Part shown: in pieces, positions 31,092 through 41,290 of the stretch
Position numbering within the stretch: position 1 is the stretch's first letter
Layout: each line of letters begins with the position of its first letter
Source of the DNA: Arion vulgaris
Taxonomy: Eukaryota; Mollusca; Gastropoda; Stylommatophora; Arionidae
DNA length: 64,000 bases
Assembly (NCBI GenBank): GCA_020796225.1
Contig: CM036754.1
Coordinates: 71,595,440-71,659,439, forward strand
Reading direction: 5' to 3'
The notes under the pieces: model-generated
The model's input: only the letters and a program-made list of their open reading frames with translations
Database searches by the model: none
Told to the model about the DNA's origin: nothing
Program-made: the position numbers and the translations under genes

Positions 31092-31324
31092 AACCAATAA
31101 CCAAAGGAAATCGCTGGGAGTAGATAATGTTTTGCTGAACTCCTGAAATTTGGAGGAGCAAATGTAACACACTATTATGTAATACACATATGTAACTTAT
31201 GAAAGAAGTTTGATATAGAATATGAACAACGAAGAAATGGACCACTGTATGGATCCAATCATTAGTCTTACAAAGTGGAAAAAAAAACAAAGGAAATCTG
31301 ACAATTTGCATGAACTATAAATTG

Positions 31325-31500
31325 AACATATAACCTAAGGAGACCCTGAAACGAACTTTGCTGAGAGAGGCAAGAAATATAGTTCTCAGTTCCATGGTGA
31401 AGATTGACCGAGTTGCTCAGGATAGAGCGGTATGGAGAAATTACTTGCAGGCCCTATGTAATGTATAACGATGAGAGAAATTATTATTATTATTACATTT
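31325..31500 (+). mobile_element. LINE-G C-terminal end
   Basis: PKETLKRTLLREARNIVLSS, KIDRVAQDRAVWRNYLQALC and NV stop, then an ATT repeat tail (31483-31498). Almost no frame damage. Confidence 0.82.
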
Positions 31501-31504
31501 ATAA

Positions 31505-32062
31505 ATTGAAAGACTGGATAACAAGCTAGAGATTGTAACATATTTTAACTACTTAGGCAGTACTGCTTCTTCAGATGGAAACACAGTGTTCAAAATTAAA
31601 CAATGAATTTGAAGAGCAAATGCAGCCTACAGCAAGCTTCGTAACATCTGGAGATCTAACATTTATAGCATTAAGACAAAGCTACGGATATACAAAACAT
31701 GTGTTAGGACAATACTCTTCTATGGATCTGAGACTTGGAGAAAAAAAAGCTATGCAGATAGAAAGTATGTTAAGATGATTCCAAAGAAGATTTCTAAAAA
31801 GAATACCTGGGTATACCTGGGAGGATAAGATTAGCAATATCAGACTTAAGAACTAACTGGTGTGAAAGACAAGAGAAACAAGGGAAACGATGGAGATAGA
31901 TTGGACATGTCCTCATGATGAGAAAAGACAGATGGTCAAGAAATGCAATGCAGTGGACACTGCAAGGACACAGCAGAAGAAAGGAGGCTTAGGAGGGCAC
32001 ATGGAGAACTTTCGAGGCAGCTTAAAAAAATGTACAGAACTAGGTTTGAAGTGGAAAGAAAG
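31505..32062 (+). mobile_element. LINE reverse-transcriptase palm end to tail
   Basis: LDNKLEIVTYFNYLGSTASS, then AAYSKLRNIWRSN and TCVRTILFYGSETW, an interrupted thumb, and EERRLRRAHGELSRQLKKMY. Frameshifts split it. A SINE-A 3' stub (32060-32105, agtggtttaacaagtgttca...gaagaagaag) follows directly. Confidence 0.82.
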
Positions 32063-32105
32063 TGGTTTAACAAGTGTTCAATATGGAGTATTCGAAGAAG
32101 AAGAA
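32060..32105 (+). mobile_element. SINE-A 3' stub on a LINE end
   Basis: Only the last ~45 bp of SINE-A, continuous with the LINE frame before it. Confidence 0.6.
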
Positions 32106-32320
32106 ATCAATCTGGCTAATTCATGAGCACTTGTTAACTTCCCACCATGTTTGAACAATAAATGACTCTATTTTCTTCATGTTTCTTCTAACAAAAGTTT
32201 CAATATTCATTTCATCGTTTTCAATGCAAGTACCATACCTACTAAGTAAATGCAACTCAAACAAAAGATAGAATGTGGATAACTAACTATTCAATGTAGT
32301 ATGTTTTCACAACTGCAACA

Positions 32321-32563
32321 CACCCGTGTGCCAACAAGGGAAGCAAAGAATAGTACCACTGCGACCTACAAGACATGTCTAAGATGCGACTGATGTAGGA
32401 CCTAGGAAAGTTACCCTAGTAAATAAAAAGCATCGCAGAAATCGGATGTGCTGGCCTACTTGTAGGCGCATAACTGGCAGAATGCACAATCGCTCTTAGG
32501 CTCAGATCACATACAAATCACAGAGTGGTTAACAAGTGGTCGATATAGAGCGTTCAAAGAAGA
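32321..32563 (+). mobile_element. SINE-A, full length with 12-bp TSD
   Basis: 243 bp, bounded by acaactgcaaca (32309-32320) and acaactgtaaca (32564-32575). Defines the family limits: cacccgtgtgccaacaaggg to gagcgttcaaagaag. Confidence 0.93.
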
Positions 32564-32723
32564 ACAACTGTAACAGATTACAGCTTTTCTACTTCTATTA
32601 TGCCAGTCTACTCCTGTGATCAATAACAGGTATGCTTCTATTCCAGCACTGGTCATGAACAATGAGTACATCTGAGGTATTATTCTAAACACCCTCCCAC
32701 CCAAATTTATTTCTCTATTTCAA

Positions 32724-32836
32724 AATTGGGGTGTAAAGAATATAACCACTGTTACCTGCCACGCATCTCGTAAGAGGCAACTCATGAGATTTGGCTGAAA
32801 TTGGATGCACATGTCCTAAATGTGTAGAAGTCAACC
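32724..32836 (+). mobile_element. SINE-C, 5' half
   Basis: tcaaaattggggtgtaaaga to cacatgtcctaaatgtgtag; then the sequence changes (caacctgctgccttgcagg, a SINE-J motif). Confidence 0.75.
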
Positions 32837-33009
32837 TGCTGCCTTGCAGGATTGTATGAAAGCAATACTGTTCTCTATGATCTCTATAATTACTGTTGTT
32901 CGATCTTCTGCGTGTAGGACAGCTCCTATATCTTCTGTTATTCAATCTCATTTGTATTTATTATTCATTAGCCTAGTCTGTAGCAGGTGATTTTTTTATG
33001 GGCGGCATT

Positions 33010-33262
33010 TAGGTTTGTTGTGCGTCTGTGTGGCGAAGGGATCAAGACATTTGTAGAGCGTTCTGAAAGGAGTGGGTTTGAATCTGGGTTGCATTGTTTG
33101 ATTCATAAGTGCAGTTTTTTTCTGAAGATCCTCAAGATTATTGCTTGCGCTATGAAGTTTGTGCTTCACCGAATACTCTCGGCAGGGGGTTGTGTCATTT
33201 CTGCTGAAAGCAAATGAGACAATAGGGAAACACCCGTGTAATAAAGCTAATCCTTTGCCTTT
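33010..33262 (+). mobile_element. SINE-Q copy
   Basis: A-box remnant gtggcgaagggatcaag, B box gggtttgaatctgg, then gtttgtgcttcaccgaatac, tctgctgaaa and the family end ttgcctttagaccca. Confidence 0.65.
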
Positions 33263-33965
33263 AGACCCATTTTTTTAATTTTGGTTTGTGACATTGGAGA
33301 ATTTATTACAACCTCTCAATAAGACTAGCACTGCAGTCAATCAATCTGGAAATGAGACCAGACTAAATTAAATTCAGAACTAACATAGTTGTTAAATAAA
33401 ATGTTTTCACTCTCCGAAAGAACGGGTCAAATATGAATAAACACTGACTTCTTCTTTTTCTTCCTTTCATTATGAATTCAGACGTAGTCAGGGTGACCAG
33501 TGTCACATCTGACCGATTTTTTACATGCTGGTTTGCTTTCATTATAATCAGTGACCTTCTTTGAATGAAGTAATATTGGTCCTCATTACTTCTAACAAAT
33601 AATCCTTGCTTTCGCTTATTATGTCTATCTTAATCAATATTGTATTTATTTCATTATAATGTGTATTACATCACCATGTCATATTCTCCTTCTATTATGT
33701 TTCTTCTATTATGTGTCATCATGCTATATTGTAACTGATTGTAGTACCCTGAATCTCTTACATTATCATTCCAAATTATATTTATTATGTTATACTTTTT
33801 CTTGTGCATGCCACCATTCCATGGTGTATGTATTCCGTTCTGTCTCCTTACATCACCACTCCATTTTTCTGCAGTTTTTCTGCTATAATGTTTCTCTTAC
33901 AACTCATATTGACTTCGTTATCTGGTTTTACAACTTTTATGTATTTACATGTGTTGGTTTTATCT
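33263..33965. other. No recognised gene; T-rich
   Basis: A 102-codon frame at 33659-33967 is rich in Cys/Phe/Tyr/His and reflects T-rich composition. Short similar blocks (tatgttat, catcaccat...catt) recur every 60-80 bp but I cannot define a unit. Confidence 0.4.
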
Positions 33966-33969
33966 AAAC

Positions 33970-34213
33970 GAGATGAAAATCGTGGCATATCCTTTACAGG
34001 ACGTCGCCATCAGCAACAGTAAACGAGTTATCGATTTTCTAGGCAACATTTATACGTTCAGTAGTTTGCTATTGCTTTCTGAACTATAAGGTCTGTGTTT
34101 TATCATTCATAAAACACCAACAGACAAATTTGCTTCCAAACTGCCTGCCGCAGAGTTTGAACCAGGTACACTTGGGTTGTGATTGAGGTCATTATCGCTT
34201 ACAGACGTCCACA
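33970..34213 (-). mobile_element. SINE-D with short TSD
   Basis: Reverse copy from gatgaaaatcgtggcatatc to cttacagacgtcc. atctaaac flanks both sides (33962-33969, 34214-34221). Confidence 0.85.
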
Positions 34214-34221
34214 ATCTAAAC

Positions 34222-35444
34222 TGAACCACTGTATCATACTTGGATTTAGTTTCGATGTTTCTTTTCATGAAAACTCTGTGAGTCTAGAGCTGACTGCTAC
34301 ATTTGTTAATCCTCGATAACATGCAAATCTTATATGAAATTAAGACATAGAATCCCAAAAAATATGGTTAGGCTAGAGAAATGACTTAGCATAAGTCAGA
34401 CAAGACAGTGTGTGTGTGACAAGTGAAATTCAAGTTAAATGCAAAAGCAAACACTCAACTGAACCTCGAAACATGGTACAAAACAAATTTCATATATTAG
34501 TGTATTCTCAAATTAACACAAATGTAAAGTAAAGTAAACAATGGGCCGGTTTTTGTAAACTTTCAAATATTACCCAAGACTTTTGCTTCATGTAGATCAA
34601 CAAAATGATTATGATGATATGATTTGTCAATGGAGAAATTGGCAAGAAAAATTAAATATATCTCGCTAGGAATCAAGATTTAACTGAAAGAATTTACTTC
34701 TGCAAATTTGTAGATACTGGGTATCTCTCGATCTCTACTCAACTGCTACTTGACTACCGATATATCTCATTTCAATAAACAATAAAACCAATATACACTG
34801 AATGATGAGCATTTGATTAAAATAACCCACTACCCCACGTGACCGCACAAACATCTTCGAAGAGACTAGACGTTTATAACCGTCAGTAGACACCCCACAC
34901 ACATCATGAGAGCTTGAAATGAACAACTATTGGTAAATTGAGAATCCTTCTGACAGTTCACTGTAGTAGTTAACATTCATTATATTTAATTGATATTCAG
35001 AACTGTTTACGTACACAACACTGTACTCATACTAAACTGTGTGTCCTGGAGAGCGCAGTTGTGAGTCGATAGTTTAGTAGTGAATTACTGCTGTCGTTTG
35101 CTAATCTGATTAGTTTCTTTGTCTCAAATATTTCATATTATTCCACGTAACAAATTATACTTTACCTGATTATCTTCAGCGAAAAAACAGAATACTTTAT
35201 ATGGTTCAGCACCCACAATCCATTAGTAAGGACCAAAAGTCCTGAAAATATTGTGGTCTTTTCTCTCTGCGTCAGTGAAGCCTTGTTTTCTTTCCGGTTA
35301 CATTCAATATGGCGGACTATATATGTCAACACTGGTCTGCGGTGACGTCATGACCGTGTCGGAGGTCAAGGCCAATTGTTTGTTTGTCTTGATTTTACTA
35401 TAGATAATAAACTGGACTGGACAATATAAAAATAGAAATGATAT
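34222..35444. other. Largest unrecognised block (about 1.2 kb)
   Basis: AT-rich; no repeat copy, supported frame, RNA gene or tandem structure that I can see. Confidence 0.4.
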
Positions 35445-35808
35445 AAGTCCTGGGATAGATTGGCATTAGCACAATATTACAGATCTGAGCGATTAAATGT
35501 GCAGAACCGGGCAAATACCAAAAGATCTTAAAACAAGTCAATGTAACCCTACCAAAGAATGAAGAAGTCAAGGGCAATATAACGCACATAGTACAATTAG
35601 TCGCATGAGTCACGCGTCAAAAATACCACTACATATCATACAGGAGAGAATAAAATACAAAATGTTGAACGAAGTTAGCAAAGAAAAATTCAGTCTTCGA
35701 AAGAACTGGAAATAAAGGAGCAATTTTCTGTTTAAGTATGTTAAAAGAAAAGTATATAGAAGTGCTAAAAAGCATATATATTCTTTATAGATTACATAAA
35801 GGCTTATG
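35445..35808 (+). mobile_element. LINE reverse-transcriptase finger/palm start
   Basis: In shifted frames: TGQIPKDLKTSQCNPTKE, then RMSHASKIPLHIIQERIKYK and LNEVSKEKFSLRKNW, then KRKVYRSAKKHIYSL and near its end DYIKAYE-like sequence: fingers of the LINE RT just before catalytic block A. It is the only clear piece of this region in the window. A SINE-C fragment cuts it at 35811. Confidence 0.85.
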
Positions 35809-35810
35809 AA

Positions 35811-35905
35811 CCGCCCGAGTGGTTACAGGGGCTCAAATTGGGGTGTAAAGAATAGAACCACTGTTACCTACCACGCATGTCGTAAGAGACGACTAAGGAG
35901 GTTGT
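35811..35905 (+). mobile_element. SINE-C, 5' part
   Basis: accgcccgagtggttacagg to gacgactaaggaggtt; the remainder is replaced by other sequence leading into SINE-J. Confidence 0.8.
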
Positions 35906-35939
35906 GCGTGGGGCTAGCTACCCTACACCGTAAAAAACA

Positions 35940-36150
35940 CTAGATGACTATAGAACGGAGAGCGAATTGAGTAAACGCTGGCTGAAACCAGACACATCAC
36001 CGAAAGATAAGCACCAGAGCTCCAAATGGTGCTGAAGATGTGACGTTAAACACACCAATGCTAAGGCTGCATGAATCAGATTTCCACATGAATAGAATTT
36101 ATGGGAAAATCTGGTAAATCGGTCTGGGCGGTGTTCGCGAGAGTGAGAGA
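35940..36150 (-). mobile_element. SINE-J copy
   Basis: Shares agtaaacgctggctgaaacc, gcaccagagctccaaatggt, catgaatcagatttccacat with the copies at 11.1 and 58.7 kb. Ends gcggtgttcgcgagagtgag. Strand is uncertain: the minus strand is suggested by the tRNA-like head at 11.27 kb, the plus strand by the AAG end at 58.88 kb. Confidence 0.65.
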
Positions 36151-36284
36151 GAGAGAGAACAATGAACATGACCGTTAAGCAATAGATGACTGATCAACAG
36201 CATTTTCATACCTACTTTGTGTTACCAGAACCAAATAAGGACTATGAGCAAAGCACAGTCGCAAAAATAACTACATGTGAAATG

Positions 36285-36575
36285 TGATGCCTACGAGAAG
36301 TTACCAACAACACCAGAAAAGACAGTCACTAATATCAGCATAAGAAAGAAAGTTGGGACGACAGAACCGTGCTTGAATTACATTGAAAAACAAAGAATGA
36401 AATGGTTAGGCCACTTAATAAGAATGCAATCAAACTCCACTTTATACAGTCTACTACAACAGCACATCATGAAAGAAGGCGAGAGGACGACCACAAAAAA
36501 GACGGTGAAATGACGTGGCAGAATCCTGTCAAAAAGGAAAACATAACTATCACCCACTAGAACAGTTCTAGACAA
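36285..36575 (+). mobile_element. LINE-H C-terminal fragment
   Basis: KLPTTPEKTVTNISIRKKVG, then PCLNYIEKQRMKWLGHLIRM and an Arg/Thr/Lys-rich tail. A 78-codon open stretch; later residues are frameshifted. Confidence 0.82.
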
Positions 36576-37060
36576 AAACAGAAAACCACGACTCTGGGAA
36601 GCAACCCGGTAACATTGTGACAACAAAACGAAGAATAGAAAGAAGAACAGGACAAACTAATTGAGTGTTTCGATGTGCATGTGACATACTTGGATGGGAA
36701 AGACACCACTATGATCAACAAACTCCTTAAATCGTTGGATAGATTCAACATCTATTTTAGTGTCTTCATCTAACAGACAGTCTTTAAGAGACTGAAGAAC
36801 GTCACCTTTATCCATCTTCAACTCCCCGACACTTAATGCTGTTGATGCTAGCATGTTCGCTCCCTCCTTGCAGCAAACACACGCATGTCCAGGACAGTAG
36901 ATTCACGTAAGATTCTGGAGATTAGAAACTTAATTAGACAACATCCAATCATACTGCAACTTGTCATTTTGGACCTTCCGAAACTGACCTAATTATTAAG
37001 TGTTCAATAGCCGACGCTGTTTACGAAAGACAAGGCTAAGTGAATTTTTTTTTTTTTTGG
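36576..37060. other. No recognised gene
   Basis: A 65-codon minus frame (36854-36657) reads as acidic and helical; the string ttcaacatctattttag within it also occurs at 59.13 kb, so it is part of some dispersed repeat. Confidence 0.4.
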
Positions 37061-37096
37061 GGAAGCTATCTTATTGTGTTCTTAAAAACGCTCGTC

Positions 37097-37288
37097 ACCC
37101 GCCTGCCCAGCGTGTTCGTAGCGCGTTGGACGACAGGTGACAAGACCACTGTGAGTGCGGCTCAATTCCGCGGGCTGGCAGAAATGCCACGGTGTTCGTG
37201 ACACCGAACCAAAGGGTTACCATGTCCATGGCATCGAGCCGACGAGCTGAAAGCTCAAGTGCTTCTGGATCGATAAAAAAATGTTTTT
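37097..37288 (+). mobile_element. SINE-B, full length with 10-bp TSD
   Basis: 192 bp. A box tagcgcgttgg (37119-37129), B box ggctcaattcc (37159-37169), 29 bp between them; 3' end gcttctggatcgataaaaaa. Flanked by aacgctcgtc at 37087-37096 and 37289-37298. Reference copy for family B. Confidence 0.93.
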
Positions 37289-37302
37289 AACGCTCGTCTG
37301 CA

Positions 37303-37508
37303 GAGCTAGGCAATGGGTGCTATAATAAAGTAGAGCTAGGCAATGGGTGCTATAATAAAGTAGAGCTAGGCAATGGGTGCTATAATAAAGTAGAGCTAGG
37401 CAATGGGTGCTATAATAAAGTAGAGCTAGGCAATGGGTGCTATAATAAAGTAGAGCTAGGCAATGGGTGCTATAATAAAGTAGAGCTAGGCAATGGGTGC
37501 TATAATAA
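37303..37508 (+). repeat. 30-bp array inside SINE-L, 7 units
   Basis: Seven virtually identical units gagctaggcaatgggtgcta plus taataaagta. The unit corresponds to the A-box side of the SINE-L head (gctaggctaggcgattg in other copies). Confidence 0.95.
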
Positions 37509-37611
37509 ATAAGGGTTTGTGGTTCGAAACCTGTGTTTAGTAATTTATTTTTGTTCGGAAGCCCCTAATACTTGTTCCCTATCTATTTTTTGATGGTATT
37601 CATTGGCTCTA

Positions 37612-37907
37612 GTGCTTTCTCTCCTCTCCTCTCTTTAGCCTGTTACGCCCTTGGTATTTAGGGCAGCAACAAACGCACACCATTCTTCCCTGTTCATGGC
37701 CTTCCTCTGTATTGTGTTCCAGCTATGATTAATTTCCTTCAGTTCTTGCTCTATCGTTCTCCTCCAGGTCGTCTTGGGTCTTCCACGCTTTCGCCTACCC
37801 TCTGGAGTCCATCTCAGTGCAGTTTTCGTGTCGGAGCCAGTCTCCATGCGCATCACATGTCCAATCCATCTCTAGCGTCGTCTTCGGATGATAGTGCCCA
37901 TATTCTC
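37612..37907 (-). mobile_element. LINE C-terminal fragment, open frame
   Basis: Minus-strand 73-codon frame plus upstream residues: MRMETGSDTKTALRWTPEGR, RKRGRPKTTWRRTIEQELKE, WCAFVAALNTKGVTG stop, then a purine-rich tail. Same LINE type as 13.12-13.45 kb. Its intact frame and its position inside SINE-L suggest a fairly recent insertion. Confidence 0.88.
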
Positions 37908-38124
37908 TAATGCTTCCTCTGGGGCTCTTTAAACTCCGTATTCTCTTGTTAATAAAACTGTAGCCCTCATTTTGCTGTACCCGAGCTCATTATCTTGTCT
38001 TATCATGTTTACATGGGCCGTAAAGAGCACTGTGGAGTATTATAATTATATTTTAGGCCAGAAGTGTTGTATATGTAGCTGTTAATTCATGTTGTCGTAG
38101 GAGCTAAGTGATTTATCTATCCCC

Positions 38125-38385
38125 GGATCTTTGCTCTTCCTCTGTGGCTCAGTGGTTAAGCCGTTTCCTTGCGTTCACAAGGTCGTGGGTTCCAATCCGG
38201 ATCGCCGTCGTTCTGTTAACGAGTGCATTTTTCCTAGAGGCACCTAGGATTGTTACCGGAGCTACGAATTTCGTGCTTTGTGCATTTCTCTCGACAGATG
38301 ACGTGCCATTTCTGCGGAGAGGGACCGAGCCATGCGGTGTAAAGCCCGGTGCAATGAGCTTAGTCCTTCGGTTTTAGACCCTTAA
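38125..38385 (+). mobile_element. SINE-Q, near full length
   Basis: A box tggctcagtgg (38145-38155), B box gggttccaatcc (38187-38198), then aacgagtgcatttttcctag, tcgtgctttgtgcatttctc, gatgacgtgccatttctgcg, and the end tccttcggttttagaccc. Best Q copy in the window. Confidence 0.85.
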
Positions 38386-38399
38386 AGGAACTATATGCA

Positions 38400-38825
38400 T
38401 ATATATCTAGTTTCATTCTCAATAAGTGGCCTAACCACTTTATTTCTTTGTCTTTCAATTTGTTTTACGATTTTTCTAACGTTTCCATTTATTCCGTCTT
38501 GTAACATTGACAGCTTTTCTTAAACAATTCATTTCACAAGATGTGATCTTTCTGTGTTGGTTGATATAGTTATGGGTCATGTTGACATTGATAACAGAGA
38601 GTTGGTAAAAATATATAATTTATAAGTTGTCGCTTGATTGTCATATTTATGTTTATGTGTTGAGCAGTGGTGACAGGTTGACATTTTGAAGTCTAGTCTC
38701 GATTTCTCTGTCAATTTTTCAAAAATGTTCCTAGATTTAAAAAAAAAATCAGTGACTTGAGTGAATTTCACATCGTTCAATTGTAAGCTGATTTGGTTGG
38801 TTGATCTATTTTCATGGCTTCTGTT
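38400..38825 (-). mobile_element. LINE-H reverse-transcriptase palm fragment
   Basis: Minus strand, multiple shifts: MNDVKFTQVTDF (then the FKYLGT-type strand), KLTEKSRLDFKMSTCHH and, near 38450, an IERQRNK-like start of the thumb. It lies just 3' (left) of another H piece in the same orientation. Confidence 0.55.
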
Positions 38826-38949
38826 TTGGTGGCGATATATTTTTCATGTAATTTTTTCCATGTTGATTGTAATGTGGGTATTTGTTGTTGGAGTTTATGT
38901 TTGTTCTGGTATATTTGTTCTGGAGGTCTGCGAGAAGTAGTTCATTCTT

Positions 38950-39370
38950 TCTTTTTTTTGTCAGCACACTGTTACTGGGTTGTTAACCCAGTGTCGTGGT
39001 TTTATGTATTTGTCCTGTGCTTTTCTGGTGACTTGTGTGATGGTTTTCTTAGTTCCCTGGCAGAATTCAACTACGTTATTTATCCTCCTTTTCCTCTGTC
39101 TACCTCTCGCCTTCCTTCCTGATATTCTTTTGAAAGCTTCATAGGCAGTTTGGTCTGTTCGCATTCTTACTAAGTGGCCAAACCACTTCATTCTCTGTTT
39201 CGTTATATAGTTTGAAGCACGGTCTTGTTCCAACTTTTTCTCTGATGCTGGTATTCGTAACTCTGTCGTTTCTTGTGTTGTTGGTAACTTTGCGGAGAAG
39301 TAGATCATTGATTGAGTTATATTTGTTTTCTTGATTCGTTTCGTATGTTATTCTTTTCATACCTACATAT
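38950..39370 (-). mobile_element. LINE-H C-terminal fragment
   Basis: ENKYNSINDLLLRKVTNNTR, NDRVTNTSIREKVGT, then YITKQRMKWFGHLVRMRTDQ, GRKARGRQRKRRINNVVEFC and a tail to about 38960. One frameshift near 39250 separates the two halves. Best-preserved H copy. Confidence 0.87.
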
Positions 39371-39372
39371 AT

Positions 39373-39482
39373 AAATGGTGAGCAAATGGACTTTATGGTG
39401 GCTAATGCAGCGGAGGACAGAACGCGCTTGGGAATTCCCAATGTACCATGACGTCGATCGCACAATATATATATATATATAA
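39373..39482 (+). mobile_element. LINE-O terminal fragment
   Basis: VSKWTLWWLMQRRTERAWEF then HDVDRT, matching KWTLGWLLQRRTEHAWECPM at 20.05 kb; followed by a TA tail (39466-39480). Confidence 0.8.
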
Positions 39483-39484
39483 AA

Positions 39485-40545
39485 ATTTAGCATTGCTTTG
39501 CAAAAACTAAAAGAACTAAATAATCTATGGAAGGGAAATGACATGAGAACAAAAGACATGAGTTTAAGAACCTGCGTTTTTCCCTTGGCAACATATGGTT
39601 GTGAGACATGGAACATTGACAAAGCGGCAGAGAAGATCATTAATGCCTTTGAATGCAAATGCTACAGAAGAGTACTTAGAATATCACGGATAGAGAAAAG
39701 AACAAACGCGTCTGTTCTGCAACAACTTCGCCCGAGTGCTTACCGGTGCTCAAATTTGGGATGTAAAGAATAGAACCACTGTTACCTGCCACGCATGTCG
39801 TAAGAGACGTCTAAGGGGGTTTGGCTGAAATCGGATGCACGTGTCCGCTAGGAATGCTAACCCGAAACAAATGCTTGCAGAAAACAGATGCACCAGGCCG
39901 TAAAGCGCATAACATGGTGCAGCGACGCCTCACAATGAGGAATGGGATAACGGATTCTACGGTCGCCAATCTGCCTCGGCAGATTTAGCCACGTAGTAAG
40001 AATGTCATACCTACCATCACGAGGGTGGCCAAAACTTACTGCGGGAAGATGTCGGCACAAACGGGAAGCAGAAATCATAGGAATTATATCCTCAGAACTG
40101 CTCCCAGTATGCAGACTTGAGAGAAAGAGGACACTTACACCAGCGTCCAAGACAAACTGTATGCCGAGGCTGATAATCTGAGGCAGACGGCTGCCTTTAT
40201 TAGAGAATCCGAAATCCCAATCTAGTGAGAACTTAGAAGAAGAAGTTCTTCAACAGTTTGATATTAAAGAGAGTTGGCTATTTCAAAGCATAATATCAAG
40301 GAAAACTAAATATTTCGGACACATCAAACGACAGGAGTGCCTGGAGAAATTAATTTTGGAAAAAATGGTGCCTGAAAAAAGAACGAGAGGAAGACCTAGA
40401 AGACAATGGGTACAGGATGTCATTGACGATCTGAGAATGACTGCTGCTGACGCCGTCAACTTGCACAGAACAGAGAGTTTTCAGGAATGCTGTCATGGGA
40501 GCCAAGTTCCGGAAGGGACAAACTACTTGATGATGATGATATATA
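39485..40545 (+). mobile_element. LINE-I, interrupted by a ~500-bp SINE-like insertion
   Basis: The 5' part (39485-39727) reads SLRTCVFPLATYGCETWNID, FECKCYRRVLRISRIEKRTN then ASVLQQL. After the insert the 3' part (40236-40545) continues EVLQQFDIKESWLFQSII, TKYFGHIKRQECLEK, RTRGRPRRQWVQDVIDDLRM and AADAVNLHRTESFQECCHGS, ending with a gatgatgatatatata tail. The junction residues (VLQQ) are duplicated, consistent with a target-site duplication gttctKcaacaRYtt. Confidence 0.85.
39728..40235 (+). mobile_element. SINE-C with a different 3' half
   Basis: Starts as SINE-C (cgcccgagtgcttaccggtg, ctgttacctgccacgcatgt) but after cacgtgtcc (39848) continues as unrelated sequence to acttagaagaagaag. The last 120 bp (ccaagacaaactgtatgccg, aatctgaggcagacggctgc, tattagagaatccgaaatcc) recur at 58.92-59.05 kb, also before an aagaagag end. 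Imperfect flanking repeats (gttctgcaacaactt / gttcttcaacagttt) suggest that it moved as one unit. Confidence 0.65.
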
Positions 40546-40569
40546 TATATAACAACGTAGACTAAGATG

Positions 40570-40690
40570 ACAGTCTCCTGATCCGAATGGAAGACGATCG
40601 GTTCTTTAAGAATATTCTACACAAGAAGTTGACTTATGGCAAAAGAATGGGGGGACGACGCAAAGAAATATGCAAGTGTGACTTAAAAGC
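40570..40690 (+). mobile_element. LINE C-terminal fragment
   Basis: IRMEDDRFFKNILHKKLTYG, KRMGGRRKEICKCDLKAHDM: matches the (K/R)-R-Y-K-D-x-L-K type LINE end also seen at 50.4-50.6 kb on the minus strand. Confidence 0.7.
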
Positions 40691-40762
40691 GCATGACATG
40701 AATAGTATTATATCGATATCAAGTCATATTTTCTTTTTTAAATCTGTTAGAGATTTATTATT

Positions 40763-41043
40763 TGACTGTATATGTTATGTCTGCCGTAAAGGAAGATTAG
40801 ATTTATTGTGTGACTGTATATGTTCTGTCTGCCGTAAAGGAAGACTGGATTTATTGTGTGACTGTATATGTTATGTCTGCCGTAAGGAAGACTGGTTATT
40901 ATCTGACTGTATATGTTCTGTTGCCGTAAGAGACTGGATTTATTATCTGACTGTATATGTTCTGTTTGCCGTAAAGGAAGACTGGATTTATTATCTGACT
41001 GTATATGTTCTGTTTGCCGTAAAGGAAGACTGCATTTATTTGC
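40763..41043. repeat. 48-bp minisatellite, 6 units
   Basis: Units of tgactgtatatgttctgtct plus gccgtaaaggaagactggat and ttattatc (44-48 bp). The 166-codon frame through it (40587-41087) arises because 48 is divisible by three. Confidence 0.93.
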
Positions 41044-41049
41044 TTCTGT

Positions 41050-41290
41050 TGTATCGAAAATCGTGGCATTTTCTTAACAAGACGTAGCCATCAACAATAG
41101 TATACATGTCGTTGATTTTCTAGGCACAACTTATATGTTCTGTAGTTGCAAAGCTTTCTGAACGTGGGGTCTATTTTTACTTTACATAAAATCCAAGGAA
41201 ACTAATTTGCTTCCAAATTTGTCGCCGCGGAGTTTGAACAAGGTACACTTGGGTTGTGATCGAGCTCACTACCGCTAAGCTACAGATACT
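41050..41290 (-). mobile_element. SINE-D copy
   Basis: Reverse copy from gaaaatcgtggcattttctt to gctacagatactc, with reverse B box gagtttgaacaaggt and reverse A box ccgctaagcta. ctgttgtat / ctgctgtat (41046-41054, about 41293) may be the target duplication. Confidence 0.83.

Larger units (their letters stand above)
37060..37945 (+). mobile_element. SINE-L carrying three later events
   Basis: L fragments run in order: cttaaaaacgctcgtc (to 37096), cgctcgtctgcagagctagg with the array (37291-37508), ggttcgaaacctgtg B box (37521) and ttcggaagcccctaatactt, then tgcttcctctggggctcttt (37910-37940). Between them sit a SINE-B (37097-37288), a seven-fold 30-bp expansion and a reversed LINE fragment (37612-37907). 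Confidence 0.75.

Noticed and set aside
33659..34022. 102-codon hydrophobic frame, possible membrane protein
   Set aside because: T-rich stretch, no recognisable features, and the 3' end overlaps the start of a reversed SINE-D.
40587..41087. 166-codon frame with repeated Cys motifs (CYVCRK)
   Set aside because: It joins a LINE fragment to a 48-bp minisatellite; the apparent zinc-finger-like Cys pairs come from the repeat.
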